DNA of 5,494 nt from a bacterium (GCA_030647855.1 JAUSIJ010000026.1:1-5494); one strand, 5' to 3'. Shown: positions 1 through 5,423, counted from the first letter of the stretch. A program made the numbers and translations. Notes: generated by a model from the letters alone, not told the origin.

Positions 1-1575
1 GAGAGTTTCTAGATATTTTTGAAGCTTTGTCACTTCACCATTGGTTTCGGCATCGGTCGAACCGAGTTGCATGTAACTTGTGAGGATAAGGCAGCTACCG
101 CCCGTGTCCCCGCCTCCGCTCGCGAGCGTTGTAGCGCTGGCGTTCGTCGTATAGGCAGAATCTCCCGCGGTGTTGGTCGCCCGCACGCGGAAGTAATACT
201 GGGTGCTCGCGGTGAGGCCGGTGGCGCTGTATGTTGCGGCGCCGGCGCTTGCCGTCGCAATTTGAGCAAAAGTTGCTCCATCGGTAGAGCGCTCAATTTT
301 GAATCCGCTTTCATTGTTTGAATTGTCGGTCCAAGAGAGATTGATCTGCGTTGCCGAAGCCGCGCTAGCGGTGAGACTTGTCGGAGCGGCTGGAGCCGTT
401 GTGGTATCGCCCGGTGGTGGCGGTGGAGGCGGCGGAGTACCGGAAGAGTTACGATTGCGTGGATTTTGAGTGGTGTCAACTAAGAGTGATGCTTTGGAAG
501 CGATCCGGTCCCACGGAACATACTTGAAGTTAAGCTCGTTGCCGTCCTGCGTCATATAGACACCTTTCGGAAAGGCGCTGCCCAGAGCGAAGCTTTCTAC
601 ATCAATACCATCGGGGTCACCGACACCCGAAACATCGAACTTAAGAAGCTTTGCGTGGGGAGGATTGCGGTCAACAACTAGAGTATCTGCCGGCCCCTGA
701 TCATTTATTAATAGGTACCCTTTTTTGTCGGCAGCGTAGTAAATGGTAAGACCTTCAATCTCGCCGGAGAGGCCGCTTCCTACACTTGCAACCGAAGTGT
801 TAGTCGAGCCACCGGTTGGTTCCGCATTGTAGCGTTTAACCTTGCCTGTCTCTTCCGCCGCATAGAAGTAGGCCAGTTCATCGTCCGCTACCACACCTTC
901 GGTCTGGCCGCCGTTATCAAACTCTCGCACTTTCTTTGCGTCAATCTTTCCATTCGATTCAAAAAGCTCCCACTGCTGAACAATACCGCTCTTATGAGAT
1001 ACGAAGGTATAAATCTTTCCCGTTGTCGGGCTCTTGTACATGGCGAGACCGTAGATCTCACTCGAGCCGCTGCCGATGGAACGAGCGGCAATGTTTTCAA
1101 TCCGGCGCGTGCTTGGATTGATCTTATAAATAAGGATCGTATCGTCATCCCGATCGGTGGCGGTCATGATATCAACCGGCTGGCCGCCGAGCATAAAGCC
1201 GTAGCGAAGGTCTACGTTGTTTACTTCACCTAAACTAATTGATTGGAGACGAACGCCGGCAAGATCGTATACCAAAAGGCCGCCGTTCTTGTTGGTGGCG
1301 AGGACGAGACTCTGCCCCGGGTCAGTGGGGTGGACCCAGATCGCCATATCGTCCGGATCACCAACGGAACCCGTCTCAACGGTCGCTGATACACTGCCGC
1401 CGGAAACCTGCGCCAGTAGGCGATTCTGGAGATTGGCAAGCTCTGCCGCAATCTGATTAACGAGATTAGCGAGCGATGAGAGACTCTCCCCCGCTATTTG
1501 GGCGTTAGAAGAGAGCGGAGAAATAAAAAATGAGATGAGTAAAAGAACCGCAACGAAAGATTTTTTATTAAACAT
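1..1575 (-). CDS. Secreted beta-propeller 3-phytase fused to FN3 and a peptidoglycan-binding domain (C-terminus outside window)
   Basis: The frame is open for 525 codons from ATG at 1575 to the window edge, so the C-terminus is missing. Residues 1-25 look like a signal peptide (KK, hydrophobic run FVAVLLLISFFI, likely cleavage after SNA). Residues 30-57 are a short helical Leu/Ala/Gln-rich segment. Residues ~65-360 match beta-propeller phytase (EC 3.1.3.8, calcium-dependent hydrolysis of phytate): DPDDMAIWVHP at 73-83, NNVDLRYG at 119-126, TEGVVADDE at 225-233, AEE at 240-242, EIEGLTIYYAAD at 272-283, PDGIDV at 321-326, VPWDRIA at 353-359. The acidic residues in these motifs correspond to the family's calcium and phosphate sites. 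Eight prolines (381-388) lead to an FN3 domain (~395-484; LSWTDNS, YYFRVRATN). A Gly-rich linker then precedes CLILTSY...GEVTKLQKYLETL, the start of a PG_binding_1-type module. No Shine-Dalgarno is visible before the ATG. A weak -10 (TAAAAT, minus 1648-1643) lacks a good -35. Family assignment is firm; substrate in vivo is inferred. Confidence 0.9.
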   Translation of the reverse strand, partial: MFNKKSFVAVLLLISFFISPLSSNAQIAGESLSSLANLVNQIAAELANLQNRLLAQVSGGSVSATVETGSVGDPDDMAIWVHPTDPGQSLVLATNKNGGLLVYDLAGVRLQSISLGEVNNVDLRYGFMLGGQPVDIMTATDRDDDTILIYKINPSTRRIENIAARSIGSGSSEIYGLAMYKSPTTGKIYTFVSHKSGIVQQWELFESNGKIDAKKVREFDNGGQTEGVVADDELAYFYAAEETGKVKRYNAEPTGGSTNTSVASVGSGLSGEIEGLTIYYAADKKGYLLINDQGPADTLVVDRNPPHAKLLKFDVSGVGDPDGIDVESFALGSAFPKGVYMTQDGNELNFKYVPWDRIASKASLLVDTTQNPRNRNSSGTPPPPPPPPGDTTTAPAAPTSLTASAASATQINLSWTDNSNNESGFKIERSTDGATFAQIATASAGAATYSATGLTASTQYYFRVRATNTAGDSAYTTNASATTLASGGGDTGGSCLILTSYMQLGSTDAETNGEVTKLQKYLETL

Positions 1576-1688
1576 TGTTTCTGCTAATTATTAGAAAAAA
1601 ATGAGACACTACGGAATGGTAGGCCACTATCTTCTTGTATTAATTTTAAATGAATTATTGACGCAAGAGAAGGGCGTCTTATCCCCAG

Positions 1689-1726
1689 CAACAGAGCACC
1701 TTTTGCAAGCAAAAGGTGCTCTGTTG
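1689..1726. repeat. Perfect palindrome, 18-bp arms with a 2-nt centre
   Basis: CAACAGAGCACCTTTTGC at 1689-1706 is exactly reverse-complemented at 1709-1726, separated by AA. Neither strand has a T-run after it, and no gene on either strand ends just before it, so it is not an ordinary intrinsic terminator. The part of the divergent gap to its left (1576-1688) is AT-rich and shows only a short CTAAT-A-ATTAG palindrome at 1584-1594. Possible roles are a protein-binding site, an mRNA leader hairpin for the phytase gene, or the end of a mobile element. The repeat itself is certain; the role is unknown. Confidence 0.85.
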
Positions 1727-1864
1727 ACCCGTACACTAAGTTTGGCATAGCATTTTGTTTCTTTCTGTTTTTTTTGAAGGTAAAGATTGATTTTTGTGAC
1801 AGGCCCCGACTAAGCCAAGAACTAAATGCAACATGCGAAACCGTGCCAAACTTAGTGTGCGAGT
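1727..1864. mobile_element. MITE-like 138-bp element with 21-bp terminal inverted repeats
   Basis: The left end (1727-1747) and right end (1844-1864) are inverted copies matching at 19 of 21 positions. The inner 15 (ACACTAAGTTTGGCA) are identical, and the two differences are C/T transitions. The interior of about 96 bp contains a T-rich stretch (1754-1778) and no convincing gene. A 5-bp TTGAC occurs at both edges (1724-1728 and 1864-1868) and may be a target duplication, though it is offset by one base from the repeat symmetry. The element abuts the palindrome at 1689-1726. It could be a non-autonomous insertion, or a long-stem RNA structure or dual operator. The inverted repeats are directly seen; mobility is inference. 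Confidence 0.5.
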
Positions 1865-1892
1865 TGACAGGGGTTGAGCGTTACAATATGGT
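1864..1892 (+). promoter_or_regulatory. Candidate sigma70-type promoter for the PQ-loop gene
   Basis: TTGACA at 1864-1869 is a consensus -35. A 17-nt spacer leads to TATGGT at 1887-1892 (4 of 6 to TATAAT). A better-looking TACAAT at 1882-1887 is only 12 nt away, too close. Transcription would start near 1899 and give a leader of about 40 nt ending in the AAGGAGG ribosome site. A small hairpin, GGGTT/AACCC at 1894-1908, lies at the predicted start. The first T of the -35 is the last base of the right inverted repeat. Confidence 0.4.
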
Positions 1893-1938
1893 TGGGTTAG
1901 AAAAACCCCTTTAACTCTTAGCGAAGGAGGATAGTACA

Positions 1939-2391
1939 ATGAATCTCCGCCAGATAAAGGCCTGGTCGCTTACGATAGCCACCAGAACCTATACGAAACG
2001 GCGTGAGATTTTGCGAATTCTCGCTCTCATCGCTAGTATTGCCAATGGATTGGCCTTCATTCCACAGCTCGTCAAGATCCTTGAGACCCATTCAGTGCGT
2101 GACCTTTCGCTCGCCACATATACAAGCTTCGCCGTAGTCGGCATCATCATTCTCTCCCACCTCTACCTTGAGGGAAACTGGTACCTTGGCCTTGGCGTCG
2201 GGCTCACATTATTTTTTACCCTGACAATTCAAGCGCTTATTGTGCACTTTGGGACTAACTGCATTCCCTTGGGTGTTCTTCTTCTGGTCTATATGGTTAC
2301 CCTGAGCGGTGCGATCGTCCTTATGATTTTCTATGTCAATGCGCTCCGGGATCTATGGAAACTTTTCATGAGGTTCCTCGACGCACGCTAA
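1939..2391 (+). CDS. PQ-loop / SemiSWEET-like small membrane protein
   Basis: This 150-residue protein has a basic N-terminal tail (1-26, rich in R, K and T) followed by about four hydrophobic segments: ~27-45, 58-77, 81-103 and 109-133. The first ends in the PQ-loop signature FIPQLVKILETHSVRDLSL (40-58, Pro42-Gln43), typical of the SWEET/SemiSWEET and cystinosin-type PQ-loop families, whose single three-helix repeat dimerises to make a sugar or small-solute channel. Usual SemiSWEETs are about 85-100 residues, so this one carries an extra N-terminal tail and an additional C-terminal membrane helix. The start is well fixed by AAGGAGG at 1924-1930, eight nucleotides before the ATG. It stands alone, divergent from the phytase gene, with a hairpin directly after the stop. 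The substrate cannot be told from sequence; sugar transport is only a family-level guess. Confidence 0.8.
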   Translation: MNLRQIKAWSLTIATRTYTKRREILRILALIASIANGLAFIPQLVKILETHSVRDLSLATYTSFAVVGIIILSHLYLEGNWYLGLGVGLTLFFTLTIQALIVHFGTNCIPLGVLLLVYMVTLSGAIVLMIFYVNALRDLWKLFMRFLDAR

Positions 2392-2393
2392 AG

Positions 2394-2423
2394 TACCCGC
2401 TCTCGAGAGAGGCGGGTATCTTC
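2394..2423 (+). terminator. Hairpin terminator after the PQ-loop gene
   Basis: TACCCGC (2394-2400) pairs with GCGGGTA (2412-2418). The stem can be extended inward by TCT/AGA around a CGAG loop with one bulged G. It begins two bases after the stop codon and is followed by a weak tail, TCTTC. Position and stem strength support termination, but the poor U-tract means it may be leaky. Confidence 0.65.
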
Positions 2424-2547
2424 ATAGAAAATTCATAATTAATGGGTATGATGCTCGTGGGGCAGAGTTGTGTGAACGGGACGGTTTCCAGGAAGGTACG
2501 TGTACTGGAGTACACAGAACCAGAGGTATCGAAAGGAGGTCCTCTCT

Positions 2548-2643
2548 ATGACGTTTTCTCCCCTCACGACTCAGGTTGTATCGCGGACCGAAACGCGATG
2601 GTTGAATGGGCCGCCGGTCGCTCATTGCGCCGGTGGCGGTTAG
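2548..2643 (+). CDS. Possible 31-residue microprotein with strong Shine-Dalgarno
   Basis: An ATG at 2548 opens a 31-codon frame ending in TAG at 2641-2643. It is preceded by AAAGGAGGT (2532-2540), an almost complete complement of the 16S 3' end, seven to eight nucleotides upstream. The peptide begins MTFSPLTTQVVSRTETRWLN and ends in a Gly-rich PPVAHCAGGG. It has no membrane segment and no family that I recognise. The ribosome site lies between AGAGG (2522-2526) and CCTCT (2541-2545), which can pair and partly hide it, hinting at translational control. The GC-rich hairpin at 2610-2637 lies inside the frame, so the codon choice may reflect RNA structure rather than protein. A longer 84-codon frame in another phase (2442-2696) lacks a ribosome site and ends inside the terminator. 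Confidence 0.35.
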   Translation: MTFSPLTTQVVSRTETRWLNGPPVAHCAGGG

Positions 2644-2681
2644 TTGTTCTTTCCCCCTTTGCGCGGAACTTAGGGGTTATG

Positions 2682-2714
2682 GGTGTGGGCTTTTGAGGCC
2701 ACACCTTTTTTCTT
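2682..2714 (+). terminator. Strong intrinsic terminator of the 2424-2714 unit
   Basis: GGTGTGG (2682-2688) pairs with CCACACC (2699-2705) around a 10-nt loop and is followed at once by TTTTTTCTT (2706-2714). Stem, spacing and T-run fit a Rho-independent terminator for plus-strand transcription. Since the PQ-loop gene already has its own terminator 265 bases upstream, this one implies a separate transcript or backs up readthrough. Confidence 0.85.
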
Positions 2715-2727
2715 ATAACTTTTTCAT

Positions 2728-2758
2728 AAAAAAAGAAGTGGGGGTTCCACTTCTTTTT
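2728..2758 (-). terminator. Intrinsic terminator of the 49-residue protein gene
   Basis: On the minus strand AAAAAGAAGTGG and CCACTTCTTTTT (2758-2747 and 2741-2730) form a perfect 12-bp stem with a 5-nt loop. The T-run continues to seven Ts ending at 2728. It starts four bases after the TAG of the minus-strand small gene. The stem also has a T-rich plus-strand end (TTCTTTTT, 2751-2758), so it may act in both directions between the convergent units. Confidence 0.8.
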
Positions 2759-2762
2759 GGTG

Positions 2763-2912
2763 CTACCGCACCTTACACAGGCGCTGCCATTCATTTTTTG
2801 TCAGGCGGACCTTGCCGCCGTAGTCGTCGCGAATGACGACTATTTTACCGATAGTGACGGTCGGGCAGCCGCCAGGTTTACATAAACGAACTGTACGGCT
2901 CGGCTTTTTCAT
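2763..2912 (-). CDS. 49-residue Cys-containing small protein, unknown function (weak DUF397-like pattern)
   Basis: ATG at 2912 to TAG at 2763 encodes 49 residues. AGAGGAG (2923-2917) sits four nucleotides before the ATG, and an in-frame TAG at 2924-2922 rules out an upstream start. The first third is basic (MKKPSRTVRL) and leads into CKPGGCP (residues 11-17). The rest reads as short beta strands and a helix: IGKIVVIRDDYGGKVRLTKNEWQ spans 21-43, with a third Cys at 46. The pattern of a strand, D-D-x-G-G, a second strand, then T-x-x-E-W resembles the C-terminal half of DUF397 proteins and other tiny proteins I have seen in uncultured bacteria. This is pattern-level similarity only. The three Cys could bind metal or form disulfides. 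The gene has its own promoter and terminator and lies 63 bases downstream of the kinase in the same direction. Confidence 0.75.
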   Translation of the reverse strand: MKKPSRTVRLCKPGGCPTVTIGKIVVIRDDYGGKVRLTKNEWQRLCKVR

Positions 2913-2940
2913 TTTACTCCTCTAAAAAAGGTCCTTTTCT

Positions 2941-2968
2941 ACTGTACATTTTGTGCCAGCACTGTCAA
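2941..2968 (-). promoter_or_regulatory. Candidate promoter for the 49-residue protein gene
   Basis: On the minus strand TTGACA (2968-2963) is a consensus -35, followed by a 16-nt spacer and TACAGT (2946-2941, 4 of 6). The spacer contains GTGC-TG-GCAC (2962-2953), a short palindrome that could be an operator. ACAGT occurs twice, overlapping the -35 and the -10. Transcription would begin around 2934, leaving a leader of about 22 nt before the ATG. Confidence 0.5.
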
Positions 2969-2975
2969 GCAAGCC

Positions 2976-5306
2976 CTACATGCTCATATGCTGCGGCAGA
3001 GTAAAAATGAATGTGGAGCCTTCGTTTACTCGACTCTTCACTTCAATCTTTCCGCCATGGCCCTCGACGATCATCTTGGCGATATAGAGTCCGATGCCGA
3101 GGCCGGGGAAAGTTCCGCCTTTTATCTGATAAAACCGCTCGAAGATGCGGTCTTTGTCGTGCGAGTAGAGTCCTATGCCAAAATCCTGTACGTTAACAAT
3201 GACGTTATCCTTTATTTTAGAGGCGACAATAATGATATCTCCCCCTGACGGAGAATATTTGATTGCATTTCCGATGAGATTAATGATGACCTGCCCAACA
3301 CGGTCTTTGTCTCCCCACACCTTTCCGGCAAGGTGAACACTGGTGATAATGGAGTGCTTTTTGCTTGTTTTGCCGAGTATCTCCGCAATATCGGCGATCA
3401 GAAGACCAAGATCGAAAAATTGTTTTTTGAAAATAAGTTTGCCTGCCTGAATTCGCGAAACATCGAGCAGATCATTAATAAGTTTTGAAAGGCGGTTAAC
3501 CTGCTCGAACATACTCGAAAGGTGCTGCGTGGCAGTTTTATCCTTCACTTTTTTGAGTAAGAGTTCGGTGTAGAGTTTGATACTCGTAATCGGCGTCTTG
3601 AGCTCATGGCTCGCCATGCTGATAAACTCATCCTTTCGCTGCTCGTCGAGCTTTCGGCCTGTAATATCGTTGTAGTGCAGGGCTATTCCACCATCCTTTA
3701 CTGGGTAGGCTCGTATCTCAAACCACTTGTTCTGCAAAAATTCTTCAAATTCGATCTTTTTTCTCGCCTTCATGACCTCATGATATTTCTCGTAGAAAAG
3801 CTTATTTCGAGATTCGGGGAACATCTCCCAGATCACCTTCCCTTGCACATCTTCAAACTTGACCCCCTCGTAATACTCCGCGTTCTTGTTCATATAGGTA
3901 TAGCGCCACTCTTTGTCAAAGGACACAAACGCATCGCTCGTGCTTTCGATAAATTGCCGAAGTTTCTCTTCCATGGCCGATCGCTCGCTAAGCTCATGTT
4001 CCGCTGTGGCGTAGTGACGAGCATTATCGATCGCTGTAGCGATCCGCCGAGCAAGCTCCTCTAAGAAGACGGGGTCAGCCTGCGTATAGTGTTTGCCTGC
4101 GGTCGAGTAGACCAAGGTCATGGCGCCTAAAATAGTGCTGTGGACCTTCAAGGGAACGACGATCGCAGAGCTGAAACCAATTTTTTTGATGAGACGAAGA
4201 TGCTCGGCGTCTTTGGCATGAGCCTCGATCATCTCGCTCGTAATGACCGGATAAAACTCTGCTTTTCCGGTCTTCATGACGCGTGACGCTCCGGACGATT
4301 CGTTCAGTGGATATTTCGTCCGGAGCATGAGCGCAAGTTTGACCATCTTGGGATCTTGGTGAGCCAAGACCGCCATCTCTCTTTTCCCGTCAACAATGAG
4401 ATCAATGGCAAACCAATCGGCTAGTTTCGGCACGATGAGCCGCGCTATCTCTTTCAAGGTCTTGCCGTAGTCAAGTGAAGAAGCCAGAAGTTTGCTTGCT
4501 TTACTAAGCATCTCCTGACTCTGCTCCGCAATTTTCTTTTCGGTAATATCGCGGGCGACTACGGAACAACCGATAATATTACCTCGATCGTCCTTAATGG
4601 GAGAAACTGTCAATGACACCATAATGCGCTTGCCGCCTTTGCGGACTCTTACCGTTTCAAAGTTCCGGATCGCCTCGTCGCGTTTTATCGATTCCCTAAG
4701 TTTGTTATACTGCCCTTTCGAATTTTCCGGAAAAATGAGCTTCGAATCTTTGCCGAGCACCTCCTCTCTACTGTAGCCATAGATTTTTTCGGCCCCCTCG
4801 TTCCAGCTTGTTATTCGCCCCGAAAGGTCACGCCCATAGATGGCGTCTTCACTTGATTCGACCGAGGCTGCCATCCTCAATTTATCCTGGTAGGTCTTTA
4901 ACTGCTCGCTCACATCGCGCGCGATCGATAACACCCCGATAATTTTGCCCGCATTGTCCCGGAGTCCACTCGCCGTAAGGGAAACAAACTTGTGAGCGCC
5001 ACTCTTGGTCCTTCGCAGTAGCGAGTGCTCTGACACTCTCTCGCCTTTCAATACCCGTTTAATGATCATTTGAAATTTGTTCCTGTTTTCCTTGGCAACT
5101 ACAAGATTCATAAAATTCTTGCCAAGCGCCTCCGAGGAAGAATAGCCGTAGATTTGCTCGGCACCCCGATTCCAAAAGACAATCTGCCCTGAGAGCAGAT
5201 AAGCGATGACGCCATTGTCATCCGAGAGCTTCACAGCATCGAGAATCTGGGCCCCAAGGACATTAAGAGGAATGATCGGCTGTTTTTTTGATGACATTTT
5301 CCTCAT
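2976..5306 (-). CDS. Cytoplasmic PAS-PAS-GAF-PAS sensor histidine kinase
   Basis: This 776-residue protein is a soluble two-component sensor kinase; no signal peptide or membrane helix is visible. Domains in order: PAS1 (~18-135, WNRGAEQIYGYS at 45-56), PAS2 (~145-257, WNEGAEKIYGYS at 168-179, ending VVARDITE), GAF (~280-430, SSAIVVPLK at 379-387), PAS3 (~448-552, ending NDITGRK), HisKA (~555-622) and HATPase_c (~668-772). The phospho-acceptor is His567 in SHELKTPIT. The ATP site has N680 (N-box NLIGNAIKYSP), DFGIG at 708-712, FERFYQ at 722-727 and GLGIGL at 735-740, all intact. No receiver domain is fused and no response regulator is in the window, so the partner is unknown. Ligands of the sensor domains cannot be read from sequence. 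Start: ATG 5306 fits a leaderless transcript; ATG 5297, three codons in, has GAGG only three bases upstream. Stop TAG at 2978-2976. Confidence 0.95.
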   Translation of the reverse strand: MRKMSSKKQPIIPLNVLGAQILDAVKLSDDNGVIAYLLSGQIVFWNRGAEQIYGYSSSEALGKNFMNLVVAKENRNKFQMIIKRVLKGERVSEHSLLRRTKSGAHKFVSLTASGLRDNAGKIIGVLSIARDVSEQLKTYQDKLRMAASVESSEDAIYGRDLSGRITSWNEGAEKIYGYSREEVLGKDSKLIFPENSKGQYNKLRESIKRDEAIRNFETVRVRKGGKRIMVSLTVSPIKDDRGNIIGCSVVARDITEKKIAEQSQEMLSKASKLLASSLDYGKTLKEIARLIVPKLADWFAIDLIVDGKREMAVLAHQDPKMVKLALMLRTKYPLNESSGASRVMKTGKAEFYPVITSEMIEAHAKDAEHLRLIKKIGFSSAIVVPLKVHSTILGAMTLVYSTAGKHYTQADPVFLEELARRIATAIDNARHYATAEHELSERSAMEEKLRQFIESTSDAFVSFDKEWRYTYMNKNAEYYEGVKFEDVQGKVIWEMFPESRNKLFYEKYHEVMKARKKIEFEEFLQNKWFEIRAYPVKDGGIALHYNDITGRKLDEQRKDEFISMASHELKTPITSIKLYTELLLKKVKDKTATQHLSSMFEQVNRLSKLINDLLDVSRIQAGKLIFKKQFFDLGLLIADIAEILGKTSKKHSIITSVHLAGKVWGDKDRVGQVIINLIGNAIKYSPSGGDIIIVASKIKDNVIVNVQDFGIGLYSHDKDRIFERFYQIKGGTFPGLGIGLYIAKMIVEGHGGKIEVKSRVNEGSTFIFTLPQHMSM

Positions 5307-5314
5307 TTCGTCAA

Positions 5315-5343
5315 ATTGTATGTCATTACGGTCTTTTGCGCAA
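5315..5343 (-). promoter_or_regulatory. Candidate promoter of the histidine kinase gene, implying a leaderless mRNA
   Basis: On the minus strand TTGCGC (5343-5338) is followed by exactly 17 nt and TACAAT (5320-5315, 5 of 6). A start seven bases below the -10 falls at 5308, two bases before the ATG at 5306. No Shine-Dalgarno lies upstream of that ATG, which agrees with leaderless initiation. Confidence 0.5.
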
Positions 5344-5410
5344 TTTTTCTTTTCTTAGCGCGAGTTTTTTATCATGAGCTTTATTCATGATTCTTTTATG
5401 AAGTTTGCGG

Positions 5411-5416
5411 TAGAAT
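5411..5416 (+). promoter_or_regulatory. Candidate -10 box for the DUF763-like frame
   Basis: TAGAAT (5 of 6 to TATAAT) ends seven bases before the ATG at 5424, so transcription would start at or next to the start codon. There is no clear -35. Upstream lie two copies of the palindrome TCATGA (5372-5377 and 5385-5390) and a near copy TTATGA (5396-5401), 11-13 bases apart, which could bind a regulator shared by the two divergent genes. The 5307-5423 gap shows nothing else. Confidence 0.35.
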
Positions 5417-5423
5417 ACCATAT

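Larger units (their letters stand above)
2459..2714 (+). ncRNA. Candidate structured RNA unit ending in an intrinsic terminator
   Basis: This stretch lies between two terminators and holds a chain of hairpins: GTGTAC/GTACAC (2500-2515), AGAGG/CCTCT (2522-2545), TCGCG/CGCGA (2581-2598), and a strong GC-rich stem at 2610-2637 (11 pairs including one G-U, one bulged T, loop TCATT). The terminator at 2682-2714 closes it. It is visibly more GC-rich than the AT-rich sequence on each side. A possible -10 (TATGAT, 2447-2452) would start transcription near 2459, but I see no good -35, so the 5' end is uncertain. I looked for signatures of tmRNA, RNase P, SRP RNA and 6S RNA and found none. A 31-codon ORF lies within it, so it may instead be a short mRNA. 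Confidence 0.35.

Noticed and set aside
30..479. 149-codon minus-strand frame opposite to the start of the window
   Set aside because: It overlaps the phytase/FN3 coding frame on the same strand in another phase, and the FN3 and linker motifs clearly belong to the other frame.
1689..1726. Palindrome as an integron attC site
   Set aside because: The ends CAAC and GTTG resemble attC cores superficially, but the following bases do not fit GTTRRRY and the arms are perfectly symmetric, lacking the extrahelical bases of attC sites.
1736..1939. 67-codon minus-strand frame across the inverted-repeat element
   Set aside because: It starts on the complement of the PQ-loop gene's start codon, has no ribosome site, and ends in the left inverted repeat; no family is recognisable.
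2442..2696. 84-codon plus-strand frame
   Set aside because: It has no Shine-Dalgarno, its stop lies in the loop of the terminator hairpin at 2682-2705, and the product looks random.
2459..2714. tmRNA, RNase P, SRP or 6S RNA
   Set aside because: None of the conserved core sequences that I know for these RNAs can be found on either strand here.
2564..2794. 76-codon minus-strand frame over the terminators
   Set aside because: It runs through both intrinsic terminators and into the end of the 49-residue gene in a different frame; low-complexity Lys/Phe segments come from A/T runs.
2925..2940. AAAAGG-A-CCTTTT as a terminator of the kinase gene
   Set aside because: The stem is six mostly A-T pairs with a one-base loop, too tight and weak; it lies in the leader of the small gene.
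3606..4064. 152-codon plus-strand frame inside the kinase gene
   Set aside because: It is antisense to the intact PAS3-HisKA coding region and has no ribosome site.
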